DNA of 7,626 nucleotides from JBBRHF01 sp038223055 (GTDB lineage Bacteria; Actinomycetota; Actinomycetes; JACCUZ01), in NCBI GenBank assembly GCA_038223055.1, contig JBBRHF010000193.1, forward strand, positions 1 to 7,626, written 5' to 3'. Below the pieces are notes generated by a model. That model was not told the DNA's origin. It ran no database searches and worked only from the letters and a program-made list of their open reading frames with translations. The translations under genes were made by a program, and so were the position numbers. Below are positions 1 through 5,252 of the stretch, one piece after another (within the stretch, counting starts at the first letter, position 1; each line of letters starts with the position of its first letter).

Positions 1-301
1 AGCTCCGCCGCGAAAAAAGTCGATGCCGCGCGCAAGATCGCGTTCGCCCGGCGCAGCTCACGGTTCTCCCGCTCCAGCTTGACCAGCCGGGCCGAGTCGG
101 TGCTGGTGATCCCGGGACGCGCGCCGGTGTCGACCTCGGCCTGACTCACCCAGCCGCGCAACGTCTCGACGTTGATCCCGAGCTGCTCACCGATCCGCCG
201 GCACGCCGCCGGCCGCGTCGCCGCGTCACCCCCTTGGCTTCGATCACCATCCGAACCGCTCGCTCACGCATCTCGTCCGGGAACTTCCGTGGTGCCACCA
301 T
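1..301 (-). pseudogene. IS3-family transposase OrfA (partial, frameshifted)
   Basis: OrfA of IS3-family elements is the DNA-binding helix-turn-helix half of the transposase; it normally fuses by programmed frameshifting to the DDE-catalytic OrfB, which would lie left of the window. The reading begins MVAPRKFPDEMRERAVRMVI from 301, continues in another frame as RRIGEQLGINVETLRGWVSQ (the recognition HTH), and then a leucine-zipper-like stretch with ELRRANAILRAASTFFAAEL up to the window edge. The two parts are out of frame: a run of five G on the coding strand (229-233) needs one more or two fewer bases to restore KG(G)DAATRPAACRR. An in-frame ATG at 337 is an alternative start, but conserved OrfA similarity starts near 301. 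The frameshift may be genuine inactivation or a homopolymer sequence error. Family assignment is secure by pattern; the exact IS group is not determined. Confidence 0.85.
12..18 (-). promoter_or_regulatory. Candidate -1 programmed frameshift heptamer (T TTT TTC)
   Basis: On the coding strand the end of OrfA reads ACT TTT TTC GCG, giving the in-frame slippery heptamer U UUU UUC. IS3 elements make the OrfAB transposase by -1 frameshifting near the end of orfA, and this heptamer fits the X XXY YYZ rule in the zero frame. The downstream stimulator and the start of orfB lie outside the window. Confidence 0.45.
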
Positions 302-351
302 CGTGGTCGTCCTTCCAGGCTTGGTGGTCTCCATCAAACCCGGTGCTCTTC

Positions 352-675
352 ACGCACCGTGGCGGGCGCCCGGCCCAGCGCCACGGCGATCCGACGGTGC
401 CCGTCCCCGTCGGCCTTGGCCATCAACGCCGCCCCGATCACCGTCACCGCGTCCGCCCGGCGCAGCAGCACACTCGCCGCCAACAGGACGTGTGTGCCCC
501 CGCAGCGCACACATCTGGCCCGCCGCGGCCGCAACCGTCCGGCCCCGCGCACGAGGCGTTCCCGCGCCCAACCCCATGGCCCCAGCCGGCCCCCGCAACC
601 CGCCCCGGGGCAGCCCAGGACCCCGGCGCGCAACTCCGCCTCGACCGCCGCGACATCCAGGCCTACCGTCAACAC
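352..675 (-). pseudogene. DUF6431-type zinc-ribbon/HTH protein, cut by the IS3 element
   Basis: This reads as the N-terminal 108 residues of a DUF6431-like protein. Visible are CPGAGC near residues 22-27 and RCVRC near 54-58, together a likely zinc ribbon; a conserved THVLLAASVLLRRADAV block near 61-77; and GHRRIAVALGRAPATVR near 92-108, the first part of a helix-turn-helix. After ATVR the match ends and IS3 end sequence begins, so the C-terminal part of the gene is displaced beyond the element. I chose the GTG at 675 because GGAG lies seven bases upstream and the start MLTV aligns with MITV of the second copy; a TTG at 696 is also open. Function of the family is not known to me; the architecture suggests a DNA-binding protein associated with mobile elements. 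Confidence 0.7.
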
Positions 676-696
676 GGGTGCACTCCAATGCACCAA

Positions 697-738
697 GACG
701 GCCCTTCCGTGTCTGCCAAGACATGCGGAAGGGCCGTC
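697..738. terminator. Strong hairpin between the two DUF6431-type copies
   Basis: Perfect 13-bp arms GACGGCCCTTCCG (697-709) and CGGAAGGGCCGTC (726-738) enclose a second 5-bp stem TGTCT/AGACA (710-714 with 719-723), loop GCCA and a 2-base bulge. It sits just upstream of the truncated DUF6431 gene and downstream of the older copy. A minus-strand transcript would fold it with only a TCTT tail, so it would be an actinobacterial-type terminator without a U run. It could instead be an attenuator in the leader of the 352-675 gene or the end of a small mobile unit. Confidence 0.6.
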
Positions 739-912
739 GCCTACTTCAGGACGTGCTCACCTTGGCGTCGCACACGACCAACCACAAGACCGACCCACCG
801 ATCCAGCACCACCGCCAACGTGCCCATCTCACGATGACGCGGTCCTCCCCAGCCACCCTGGCGGTCAACACACAACCCGACCCGAGCGCAAACCGACACC
901 CGGAGACCACCC

Positions 913-1084
913 ATGGACGAGCCGACGGAAAGCCCAACGACGCGCCGACACCGACCGGCGCCGCGCCCACCGTGCCGCCGACCGACCCACCCGGGACTGC
1001 CCGCACCCCGGAGCCCCGCACCGCCACGGCACCCGCACCGCCTACGTCAAGGACCGATGCCGGTACACGCCGTGCCGCGCCGCA
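913..1084 (+). pseudogene. Remnant of a small Cys/His-rich actinobacterial protein
   Basis: In the frame of base 998 the plus strand reads DCPHPGAPHRHGTRTAYVK followed by DRCRYTPCRAA. This matches a pattern I know from small proteins on actinobacterial mobile elements: C-x-H-P, H-x-H-G-T, Y-x-x-D and CRCxPC, probably metal binding. Cysteines are encoded at 998, 1058 and 1073. Upstream in the same frame is a basic stretch (RRKAQRRADTDRRRAHRAAD). An ATG at 913 has GGAG seven bases before it but lies in a different frame, so a frameshift just after the start is needed. Past 1084 the family pattern stops and the sequence becomes the antisense of the decayed DUF6431 copy, so the C-terminal half is missing. 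The motif itself is striking; gene limits are uncertain. Confidence 0.45.
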
Positions 1085-1264
1085 GCCCCGGCAACGGGCC
1101 CAGTCCGGCCGCAGCGCGACCACCTCGGCTCCCAGGCGGCGGACCCGCCGGGCGCGCGCCGCTGACCAGACCCGAAGGCGCCCCTGGCGGCCCGCCTCCG
1201 GGCATCTCAGCAGGCCCGCGCGCACCGCGCGCCGTGCCGCGTCGGGGTCCACGACCGTGATCAC
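1001..1264 (-). pseudogene. Second DUF6431-type copy, degenerate
   Basis: From the GTG at 1264 the minus strand reads MITVVDPDAARRAVRAGLLR, then CPEAGRQGRLRVW and LRPDWARCRGCGAARRVPAS. This parallels the copy at 352-675 position by position: MxTV start, RAG(V/L)L, CP, RL, RP..ARC..CG, then ASVL. It is eroded: the second cysteine of the first CxxC-like pair is R26, and the usual THVLL block has become AARRV. After about residue 88 similarity fades without an HTH. The distal part overlaps, antisense, the plus-strand Cys/His-rich remnant, so only about 1075-1264 is securely DUF6431. The open frame runs far beyond both ends, which in this GC-rich DNA is not evidence of coding. Confidence 0.5.
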
Positions 1265-1710
1265 ACAAGCTCGCTCTCTGCACCCGCGCAGCCTGCCGTG
1301 CCGGCCGCCGCGCGGGGAAGGGGGAAGTCGTGTTGCAGCATTCCTGGCCTGACCCTCTCTCGACAACCCCTGGCGCCCAACGGTTTCGGACCCCGTGCAA
1401 CGACACGGTGCGCACCTGCAGACCGGGACGCCAACGGCGCGACCAGCCACGACCCGGTTCATCCCCGCTATGGCGTCGCACACCAACGAGCCGACCCGAC
1501 GTGCCACCCCACCGCCGACCTCTTGTCACCACGACGCGGACGGCCTCAGGCAGCGTGACGCCCTACAGTGGCGCGAGAGTCGAAGACGGAGGATTGCGTT
1601 GGCCCGCAATACTTCGGTGCAGAACGGACAACTGTCGCCGTCGCAGGCTGCCTGCGAGGAAGGAAGGTCAGTCGGTGCATCGTGGCTGAGACCGGCTTTC
1701 TCGGCGTCAG
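1265..1710. other. Stretch without a convincing gene
   Basis: Long open frames cross this stretch on both strands but have arginine/proline-rich compositions typical of GC-rich shadow frames. The only candidate is on the plus strand: GGAGG at 1588-1592 followed after six bases by a TTG at 1599, reading LARNTSVQNGQLSPSQ and then CEEGRSVGASWLRPAF. This faintly recalls the start of ParD antitoxins (MA(K/R)NTSV..., then ESGRY.SASE.VR), but it is not good enough to call a gene. Shortly upstream, TACAGT (1564-1569) fits a -10 box without a clear -35. Confidence 0.4.
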
Positions 1711-2079
1711 TCAGCGTTTCCGTGCTGCGGTCGGGCCTGTCGGCTCGCTGCCTGACGCCGCGAGATAGTGCTCGAGCGCCTCCCGGGCCAACACTGACAG
1801 GCTTACACCCTTCTCGGCGGCACGCTTCTCTGCGGCGGATCGCAATGCATCCGGCAACCGGAACTGCACCCGCGGGGAATGGACGCCGGCGCCGCTGAGG
1901 GACTTCCGTCCAGGAATCAGGTTGCGTCGGCGGACCTCGGCCAGCGTCTCCTCAGCGAGCTGTTCGGCCAGCTCGTTGGTCAGCCTTCGGCCATCTTTCA
2001 GCCGCACGACCTCTGTGTCCAGGTCGACGTCCCCGATGGCGTCGCCTTCCGTGACGACGTACTTGCTCGGCTCGATCAT
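1711..2079 (-). CDS. Ribbon-helix-helix protein, probable antitoxin
   Basis: The 122-residue protein has an N-terminal region rich in acidic residues (YVVTEGDAIGDVDLDTEVVR), a helical section with a conserved RRRNLIPGRKSLSG linker near residues 50-62, and a C-terminal ribbon-helix-helix domain near 69-106: a strand RVQFRLP, helix ALRSAAEKRAAEKG and helix SLSVLAREALEHYL. This layout is that of actinobacterial RHH antitoxins in which the C-terminal fold dimerises on operator DNA. Its ATG overlaps the stop of the upstream toxin-like gene by four bases (ATGA), so the two are translationally coupled. It probably neutralises that partner and represses the shared promoter. Frame, length and codon use look intact. 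Partner identity and toxin-antitoxin role are inferred from gene order and domain, not shown directly. Confidence 0.8.
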   Translation of the reverse strand: MIEPSKYVVTEGDAIGDVDLDTEVVRLKDGRRLTNELAEQLAEETLAEVRRRNLIPGRKSLSGAGVHSPRVQFRLPDALRSAAEKRAAEKGVSLSVLAREALEHYLAASGSEPTGPTAARKR

Positions 2080-2336
2080 GATCCGTCCTCCTGTCCTCGG
2101 AAGCTGGGGGGCATCGCGTGGATGACTGAGAGCCCGCCGGGGTTTCGGTTGTCCGGCACGGCGACGACTTCAAGCTCGACGCCGCGTGAGTCGGTGCCGA
2201 GGGAGTGCAGTTGGTCACCGATCACGGTGGGCTCCCCTGCGTCCGTCATCGCCTCGATGATGTACCGGTTGCCCACCTTGTGGCGACGACCAGAGCGCAC
2301 CACCCTGATATCCACAACGTCGACTGTGTCAGACAC
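2076..2336 (-). CDS. Small toxin-like protein (RelE/BrnT-like) paired with RHH protein
   Basis: The 86-residue product contains VRSGRRHKVGNRYIIEAM near residues 13-30, a central VELEVVAV strand near 53-60 and a terminal VIHAMPPSFR block near 71-80. I recognise this as a small actinobacterial family regularly placed directly before an RHH gene; its size and (R)RHK...HAMP pattern resemble BrnT/DUF4258-type RNase toxins, but I cannot confirm the fold. It is first in a two-gene operon and overlaps the RHH gene by ATGA. Toxin-first order is the BrnT-BrnA order. Start choice: the GTG at 2336 sits inside a perfect palindrome and gives the expected N-terminus; an ATG at 2381 is in frame but adds a stretch unlike the family. 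Neither start has a Shine-Dalgarno sequence, so leaderless translation is possible. The gene looks intact. Confidence 0.65.
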   Translation of the reverse strand: MSDTVDVVDIRVVRSGRRHKVGNRYIIEAMTDAGEPTVIGDQLHSLGTDSRGVELEVVAVPDNRNPGGLSVIHAMPPSFRGQEDGS

Positions 2337-2337
2337 A
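2325..2337. promoter_or_regulatory. Perfect 13-bp palindrome at the start of the RHH operon
   Basis: TGTGTC-A-GACACA is a perfect inverted repeat centred on 2331 that covers the GTG start of the toxin-like gene. Ribbon-helix-helix antitoxins commonly bind short palindromes of this size at their own promoters, so this is a plausible autoregulatory operator. If transcription starts at or near the GTG, binding would block the promoter. Confidence 0.45.
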
Positions 2338-2410
2338 TGCGAGGAACGCAACCTGTCCTGGTGCCAGCCGCCCCGGATCATCAGGTGGCCGGTCAGCGAC
2401 GAGGGGATCG

Positions 2411-2428
2411 GGCTCGACGAAGTCGGCC
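2411..2428. repeat. Short hairpin downstream of the DUF262 stub
   Basis: GGC(T)CGAC-GAA-GTCGGCC forms a 7-bp stem with one bulged base and a three-base loop. It lies between the end of the DUF262 remnant (2528) and the RHH operon (2336) and could be a weak terminator for the former. No T run follows. The rest of 2382-2527 shows no gene. Confidence 0.3.
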
Positions 2429-2527
2429 TCTCTAGATCGCGACGAGATGCTCCCCAGCGCCCGGCCGAGCCGCAGCCACCCCAGACCGAGCACGGACGCG
2501 ACTACGACACCGTTGGTCGCCTCCGGG

Positions 2528-2977
2528 CTACTCGCGGGCGAAGGAGAGCGGCGAGTCGGAGTTGAGGAACTCGCTGATGTCGGGAATCCACTGCGGGTTC
2601 TTGGCGATCACCGGTGTCAGCGTGGCGAACTCTTGGGTGATCGGATTGAACGCGATGACGATCCGAACTGGCTTGTAGCGCTTGTCGATGACCTTGAGGC
2701 CAGCGACCGCGGCTCGTAGTGCCGTGATGCGCTGCTGTCCATCGATGAGGATCTGCTGGTGAGCCGCGACCTGGCCGCCTTTGAGTTTGGCTCCGACCGA
2801 CTGCCACGTGATGAGCTAACCCACGGGGTAGCCCTTGGAGAGGGAATCCATCAGATCGCGGACCTTGACGCTGTCCCAGACGAACGGGCGCTGGAGCTCG
2901 GGGATCGCAATCTTGTCGCCCCTGACATCTGCCAGCAGTTGCGTGACAGCCGATTGCGTCACCGAGTACTTCGCCAT
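2528..2977 (-). pseudogene. DUF262 (GmrSD-like) protein, amber-interrupted and truncated
   Basis: DUF262 proteins include the GmrS part of the type IV enzyme GmrSD, which acts against phages with modified DNA; the DUF262 domain is a ParB/sulfiredoxin-type NTP-binding fold. The reading starts MAKYSVTQSAVTQLLADVRG at 2977 with AAGGGGGA a few bases upstream. It shows the typical IPELQRPFVW near residues 25-34 and the signature IDGQQRITALRAA near 77-89, then VRIVIAFNP. Codon 54 is TAG (2816-2818) where GYPVG-Y-LITW is expected, so one base change explains the interruption with no frame loss. The frame ends at another TAG at 2528 after SFARE, at about 149 codons, whereas family members usually run several hundred residues; what follows is unrelated. 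It is a dead stub unless the amber is suppressed. The operator-like palindrome lies 110 bases upstream. Confidence 0.8.
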
Positions 2978-3088
2978 CTGGATCCCCCTTGATTGGTCAG
3001 CGTGAACGGTAGTCGCATCCACCGACACGAGGGTCCGCGAAGGCCTGGAACCAACCGCGCCGAGTAGTTGGCGGGCCTTCGGCTCATC

Positions 3089-3122
3089 GACAGATAACTT
3101 CGTGTATGCGAAACTATCTGTC
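3089..3122. promoter_or_regulatory. 34-bp palindromic operator between divergent genes
   Basis: GACAGATA-AC-TTCG-TGTATG-CGAA-AC-TATCTGTC: 8-bp outer and 4-bp inner arms pair perfectly, separated by a 2-base mismatch, around a TGTATG centre. It ends immediately before the ATG of the antitoxin gene at 3123. A bulged outer extension pairs TCAT (3084-3087) with ATGA (3123-3126). Each arm holds a TANNNT -10-like hexamer (TAACTT plus strand, 3095-3100; TAGTTT minus strand, 3116-3111). AbiEi antitoxins are known to bind inverted repeats at their own promoters, so this is the likely autoregulatory operator; it may also control the divergent DUF262 stub. Confidence 0.65.
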
Positions 3123-3785
3123 ATGAGGTTGCTTGCAGTCTCCGAGGCCGCCGAGCGCCTCGGGGTCTCCTCGCGTCAGGTACAGAACCTGGTCGCGAGT
3201 GGCGAGCTGCGCCAGGTCGCCAGGGGTGTGCTCGACGAGACTTCAGTCGAGAGGCTTACGGCGATTCGGGGAGGTTCACACACGCGCGCTTGGTCGCAGG
3301 CGACAGCTTGGGGTGCGGTTGCGCTGTTGTCTGGAGCCGACGCGACATGGTTGGGGGAGACGCAGCGCTCGCGGCTCAAGGGTCGGCTCCGCGCACTCGG
3401 GGCTACCGAGCTGGTTGAACGCGCTCGCGAGCGAGCCGGAGTGACTCGCTATGCCGCCCACTCCAGCGCGGGGCAATATCTCCTAGCCGAGCTCGTGTAC
3501 GCCGCGGATGCCGCGGGCCGGCTCGGCTTGGCACAGACGAACAACATTGACGGCTACCTCGCGGTCGGCGACGTTGTCGGACTCGTCTCGCGTCACGGCC
3601 TGATTCGCGACGACGAAGGCAGCGTCACGCTGCGGGCCACCGCGATGGACCTTGACGTCGTTGGTGATCTGAGCAAGCGAAGCGTCGCGCTCACGGCGCT
3701 CGACGTGGCCGAGTCTCTCGATGTCCGCGAGCGCCGGGCAGGACTCGTTGCACTCGATCACGCTCTGGAGGCCTTCCGTGGTTGA
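3123..3785 (+). CDS. AbiEi-type antitoxin with N-terminal HTH
   Basis: The 220-residue protein opens with an excisionase/MerR-like helix-turn-helix (MRLLAVSEAAERLGVSSRQV, then QNLVASGEL and a short wing to about residue 35). A mainly helical domain follows, with RYAAHSSAGQYLLAELVYAA near the middle and a conserved-looking GYLAVGDVVGLVSRHGLIRD section. It lies directly ahead of a nucleotidyltransferase toxin gene, overlapping it by eight bases (GTGGTTGA), the standard order of type IV AbiE-like pairs in actinobacteria. Its job would be to repress the operon through the upstream palindrome and counter the toxin. I chose the ATG at 3123 because it immediately follows the operator and gives a family-like N-terminus; a GTG at 3102 lies inside the palindrome. 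There is no Shine-Dalgarno sequence. The frame is intact although its toxin partner is broken. Confidence 0.75.
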   Translation: MRLLAVSEAAERLGVSSRQVQNLVASGELRQVARGVLDETSVERLTAIRGGSHTRAWSQATAWGAVALLSGADATWLGETQRSRLKGRLRALGATELVERARERAGVTRYAAHSSAGQYLLAELVYAADAAGRLGLAQTNNIDGYLAVGDVVGLVSRHGLIRDDEGSVTLRATAMDLDVVGDLSKRSVALTALDVAESLDVRERRAGLVALDHALEAFRG

Positions 3786-4549
3786 CCGCCCGAGCATCGA
3801 CGTACCCAGCCCGCCGGGAGGTTGGGGCGCGCCGTGGCCAAACGTCGCCGAGATCGAAGCTGTCCTCTCTCATGAGAAGTGGACGCTCGTTGTAGGGCTG
3901 ATGACCCAGCTTCACGGCATCCACCGCGGGATCGACACCGTGCGCCAACCAACGACGTCGACATCGTCCTTCACGTCGAGACCAGCCGCGGCATTGCTGC
4001 CGAGACAGCCAACGCGCTGGAGTCGCTGGGCTACGAGTTCAGGCCATCGATCGATGACCGGAACAAGACCGCGCACCGGTTCAGTCGCGGCGAGTCCACC
4101 GTGGATCTCGTCACCGCCGCACCCGGCGTCGTCGACGTCCTGATCGCCGACCATCCCTCGCCGCGGGTGGTCGAGAAGCTGCACGGTGCAACCATGGTCG
4201 CGATCGAAGGCGGCACCCAAGCACTGCGCCGCACCGTGAACGCACGCTCACCCTCGAGACCGGCCGCACGACCACGGTGAGCGTTCCGTCGTCGTTCGCA
4301 GCGGTGACCCTCAAGGCCGCGGCCTACCAGACGGACTCGCGCGACAAGGAGCGTCACCTGCTGGACGCCGCGCTTCTCCTGGCCGTGATCGAGGACCCGT
4401 ACGCCGCACGTGGCCTGCTCGGGGGTTCGGACAGGGCGCGACTCCAATCGCTGGTGCGCGCCCTCCCCGATGACGCTCGTGAGTGGCGCACCCTTCCCGG
4501 GCAGTGGCGGACCAACGGGCAGGCCGCGCTCCGCATCCTCTCTGCCTGA
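3778..4549 (+). pseudogene. AbiEii-like nucleotidyltransferase toxin, two frameshifts
   Basis: AbiEii-type toxins are nucleotidyltransferases; mycobacterial MenT relatives modify the tRNA acceptor end. The gene starts at GTG 3778 (GGAG seven bases upstream) and would give about 257 residues. Segment one ends WTLVVGLMTQLHGIHRGIDT-VR; segment two resumes PTNDVDIVLHVETSRG and runs to ALRRTVNA; segment three is LTLETGRTTTVSVPSSFAAV, then LKAAAYQTDSRDKERHLLDA to the stop at 4549. Each join needs one additional base (near 3946 and 4246). Recognisable catalytic features are the DVD acidic pair, VDLVTAAPG as third acidic strand and LKAAAY...DKERHLLDA; the usual GG of motif I is VG here. The first shift comes just before DVD, so no active enzyme would be made. 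The coding signal after each shift is excellent, so the damage is recent or reflects sequence error. Confidence 0.8.
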
Positions 4550-4655
4550 CGCTTACATCAGCGAAGCGCCCTTCAGCTGTGTAGGAGCAGTTCGGGCCAA
4601 GGCGAGAGGGTACGCCGGTACGTGGGTCGGCCACCGTCGTCCCCGGGGCGACGTT
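4550..4655. other. Convergent intergenic gap between two AbiE-type loci
   Basis: This lies between the plus-strand toxin stop and the recognisable end of the minus-strand toxin remnant. It contains GTCG(T)CCCC-GGGGCGAC at 4637-4653, an almost perfect inverted repeat with no loop. No clear terminator with a T run is seen. Part of it could be further decayed toxin sequence, since the minus-strand frame stays open past 4655. Confidence 0.35.
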
Positions 4656-4904
4656 ATGAGCCAACGGTGGATGCAGCTACGCCCGCCGGTGCGACGCCCC
4701 AGTGACCCCGCCGCTGATGGCGTCGGCCTCGGCGGCGCCCACAGCCTGGGCAGCTGCCTGGCACATCGACTTGATGGCGCGTTTCGCGTCGCGGTCGTTG
4801 GCGTACGTGCCGACGACGAGCAGGTCGAGATCTTCGGAGAAGCGCTGGATCAGACGCAGCTTCTCCAGACTGGTGCCGCCGGTGAAGATCACCTGGTCTA
4901 TGCG
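4656..4904 (-). pseudogene. Second AbiEii-type toxin, catalytic-core remnant
   Basis: The minus strand reads IDQVIFTGGTSLEKLRLIQR followed at once by FSEDLDLLVVGTYANDRDAK and AQAVGAAEADAISGGVTGAS. GGTSL...SEDLDL is the nucleotidyltransferase signature of the AbiEii/MenT toxins (GG motif then S-x-D-x-D), and it is unbroken here. The usual N-terminal residues before the core are missing: the frame enters straight from the antitoxin remnant in another frame. After HRRA comes a TAG (4677-4679), then LHPPLAH in the same frame, which looks like a continuation with an aromatic residue replaced by amber. The C-terminal half is absent, ending where the first, convergent toxin gene ends. This toxin belongs to a different subgroup from the one at 3778-4549, which carries DVD rather than SEDLDL. 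Confidence 0.7.
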
Positions 4905-4905
4905 C

Positions 4906-5240
4906 CCGGGCGCGCGGGTCGACATCGGGAACCAGGTCGGCCAGGTCACCGTGCCCGCAGTCGCGCAGCAGCACGGACAGCCGGGCACGCACCGCCGCAG
5001 GTTCGGTCCGGGCCGCCCGCGCCAGCCGGTCAGCGCGGACCGCACCGCAACCAAGCAGGCCACTGAGCCGCCCCCACGCGTGCGCGGCAGGCACCTCCAC
5101 GACCCGGTCCCAGCCCTCGAGCACCTCCAGGAACGCCACCTCGAGCTCGTTGAGCCGCGCTGTCCGGCGACCAGTGCGCGCCGCCCTGGACACGAACGTC
5201 ACCGGCCCGACCGGACGCGGCGCCCGGAACGGCACCGCGA
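4906..5240 (-). pseudogene. C-terminal part of a second AbiE-type antitoxin
   Basis: In the frame ending at 4906 the minus strand reads RAPRPVGPVTFVSRAARTGR, LNELEVAFLEVLEGWDRVVE, AWGRLSGLLGCGAVRADRLA and a terminal DLADLVPDVDPRAR. I recognise this as the C-terminal half of the antitoxin that accompanies SEDLDL-type AbiEii toxins in actinobacteria: a GPV.FVSR..RTGR strand, then helical repeats with LNE.E..LLEVLE.WDRVVE. The N-terminal HTH half is missing; instead the frame runs back into DUF6544 sequence above about 5253. At the other end the toxin core follows in a different frame with no intergenic start. The pair is therefore a deletion-joined relic. Long open frames upstream to 5373 are an accident of composition. 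Confidence 0.6.
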
Positions 5241-5252
5241 TCTCGGCGTTGC

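Larger units (their letters stand above)
1..352 (-). mobile_element. IS3-family insertion sequence, one end (open at window start)
   Basis: The orfA start is preceded on the minus strand by TGAAGAGCACCGGGTTTGAT beginning at 352. This has the TG-start and GGGTTTGATGGAG-like look of actinobacterial IS3 terminal repeats, and the interrupted DUF6431 reading frame stops matching its family at exactly this point (after ...ATVR). I therefore place the element end at about 352. The other terminal repeat and the target duplication lie outside the window, so the boundary is an inference good to a few bases. Confidence 0.7.

Noticed and set aside
172..1352. Long plus-strand open frames of about 220, 370 and 270 codons
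   Set aside because: Proline/arginine/alanine-rich compositions, antisense to better supported genes, no family pattern apart from the short Cys/His-rich motif listed separately.
746..1507. A 253-codon minus-strand open frame taken as one gene
   Set aside because: Only its middle resembles DUF6431; the first 80 and last 80 residues look like non-coding translation, and the family-like start is at 1264.
3094..3117. Resemblance to loxP arms: 12 of 13 bases of one arm (ATAACTTCGTGTA) and 10 of 13 of the other
   Set aside because: The two arms overlap by two bases instead of flanking an 8-bp spacer, so recombinase could not use the site; an antitoxin operator explains the palindrome better.
2816..3124. 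DUF262 start at the ATG at 3124
   Set aside because: It would put 49 extra residues ahead of the conserved MAKYSVTQ start and begin inside the operator; the ATG at 2977 has a strong ribosome site.
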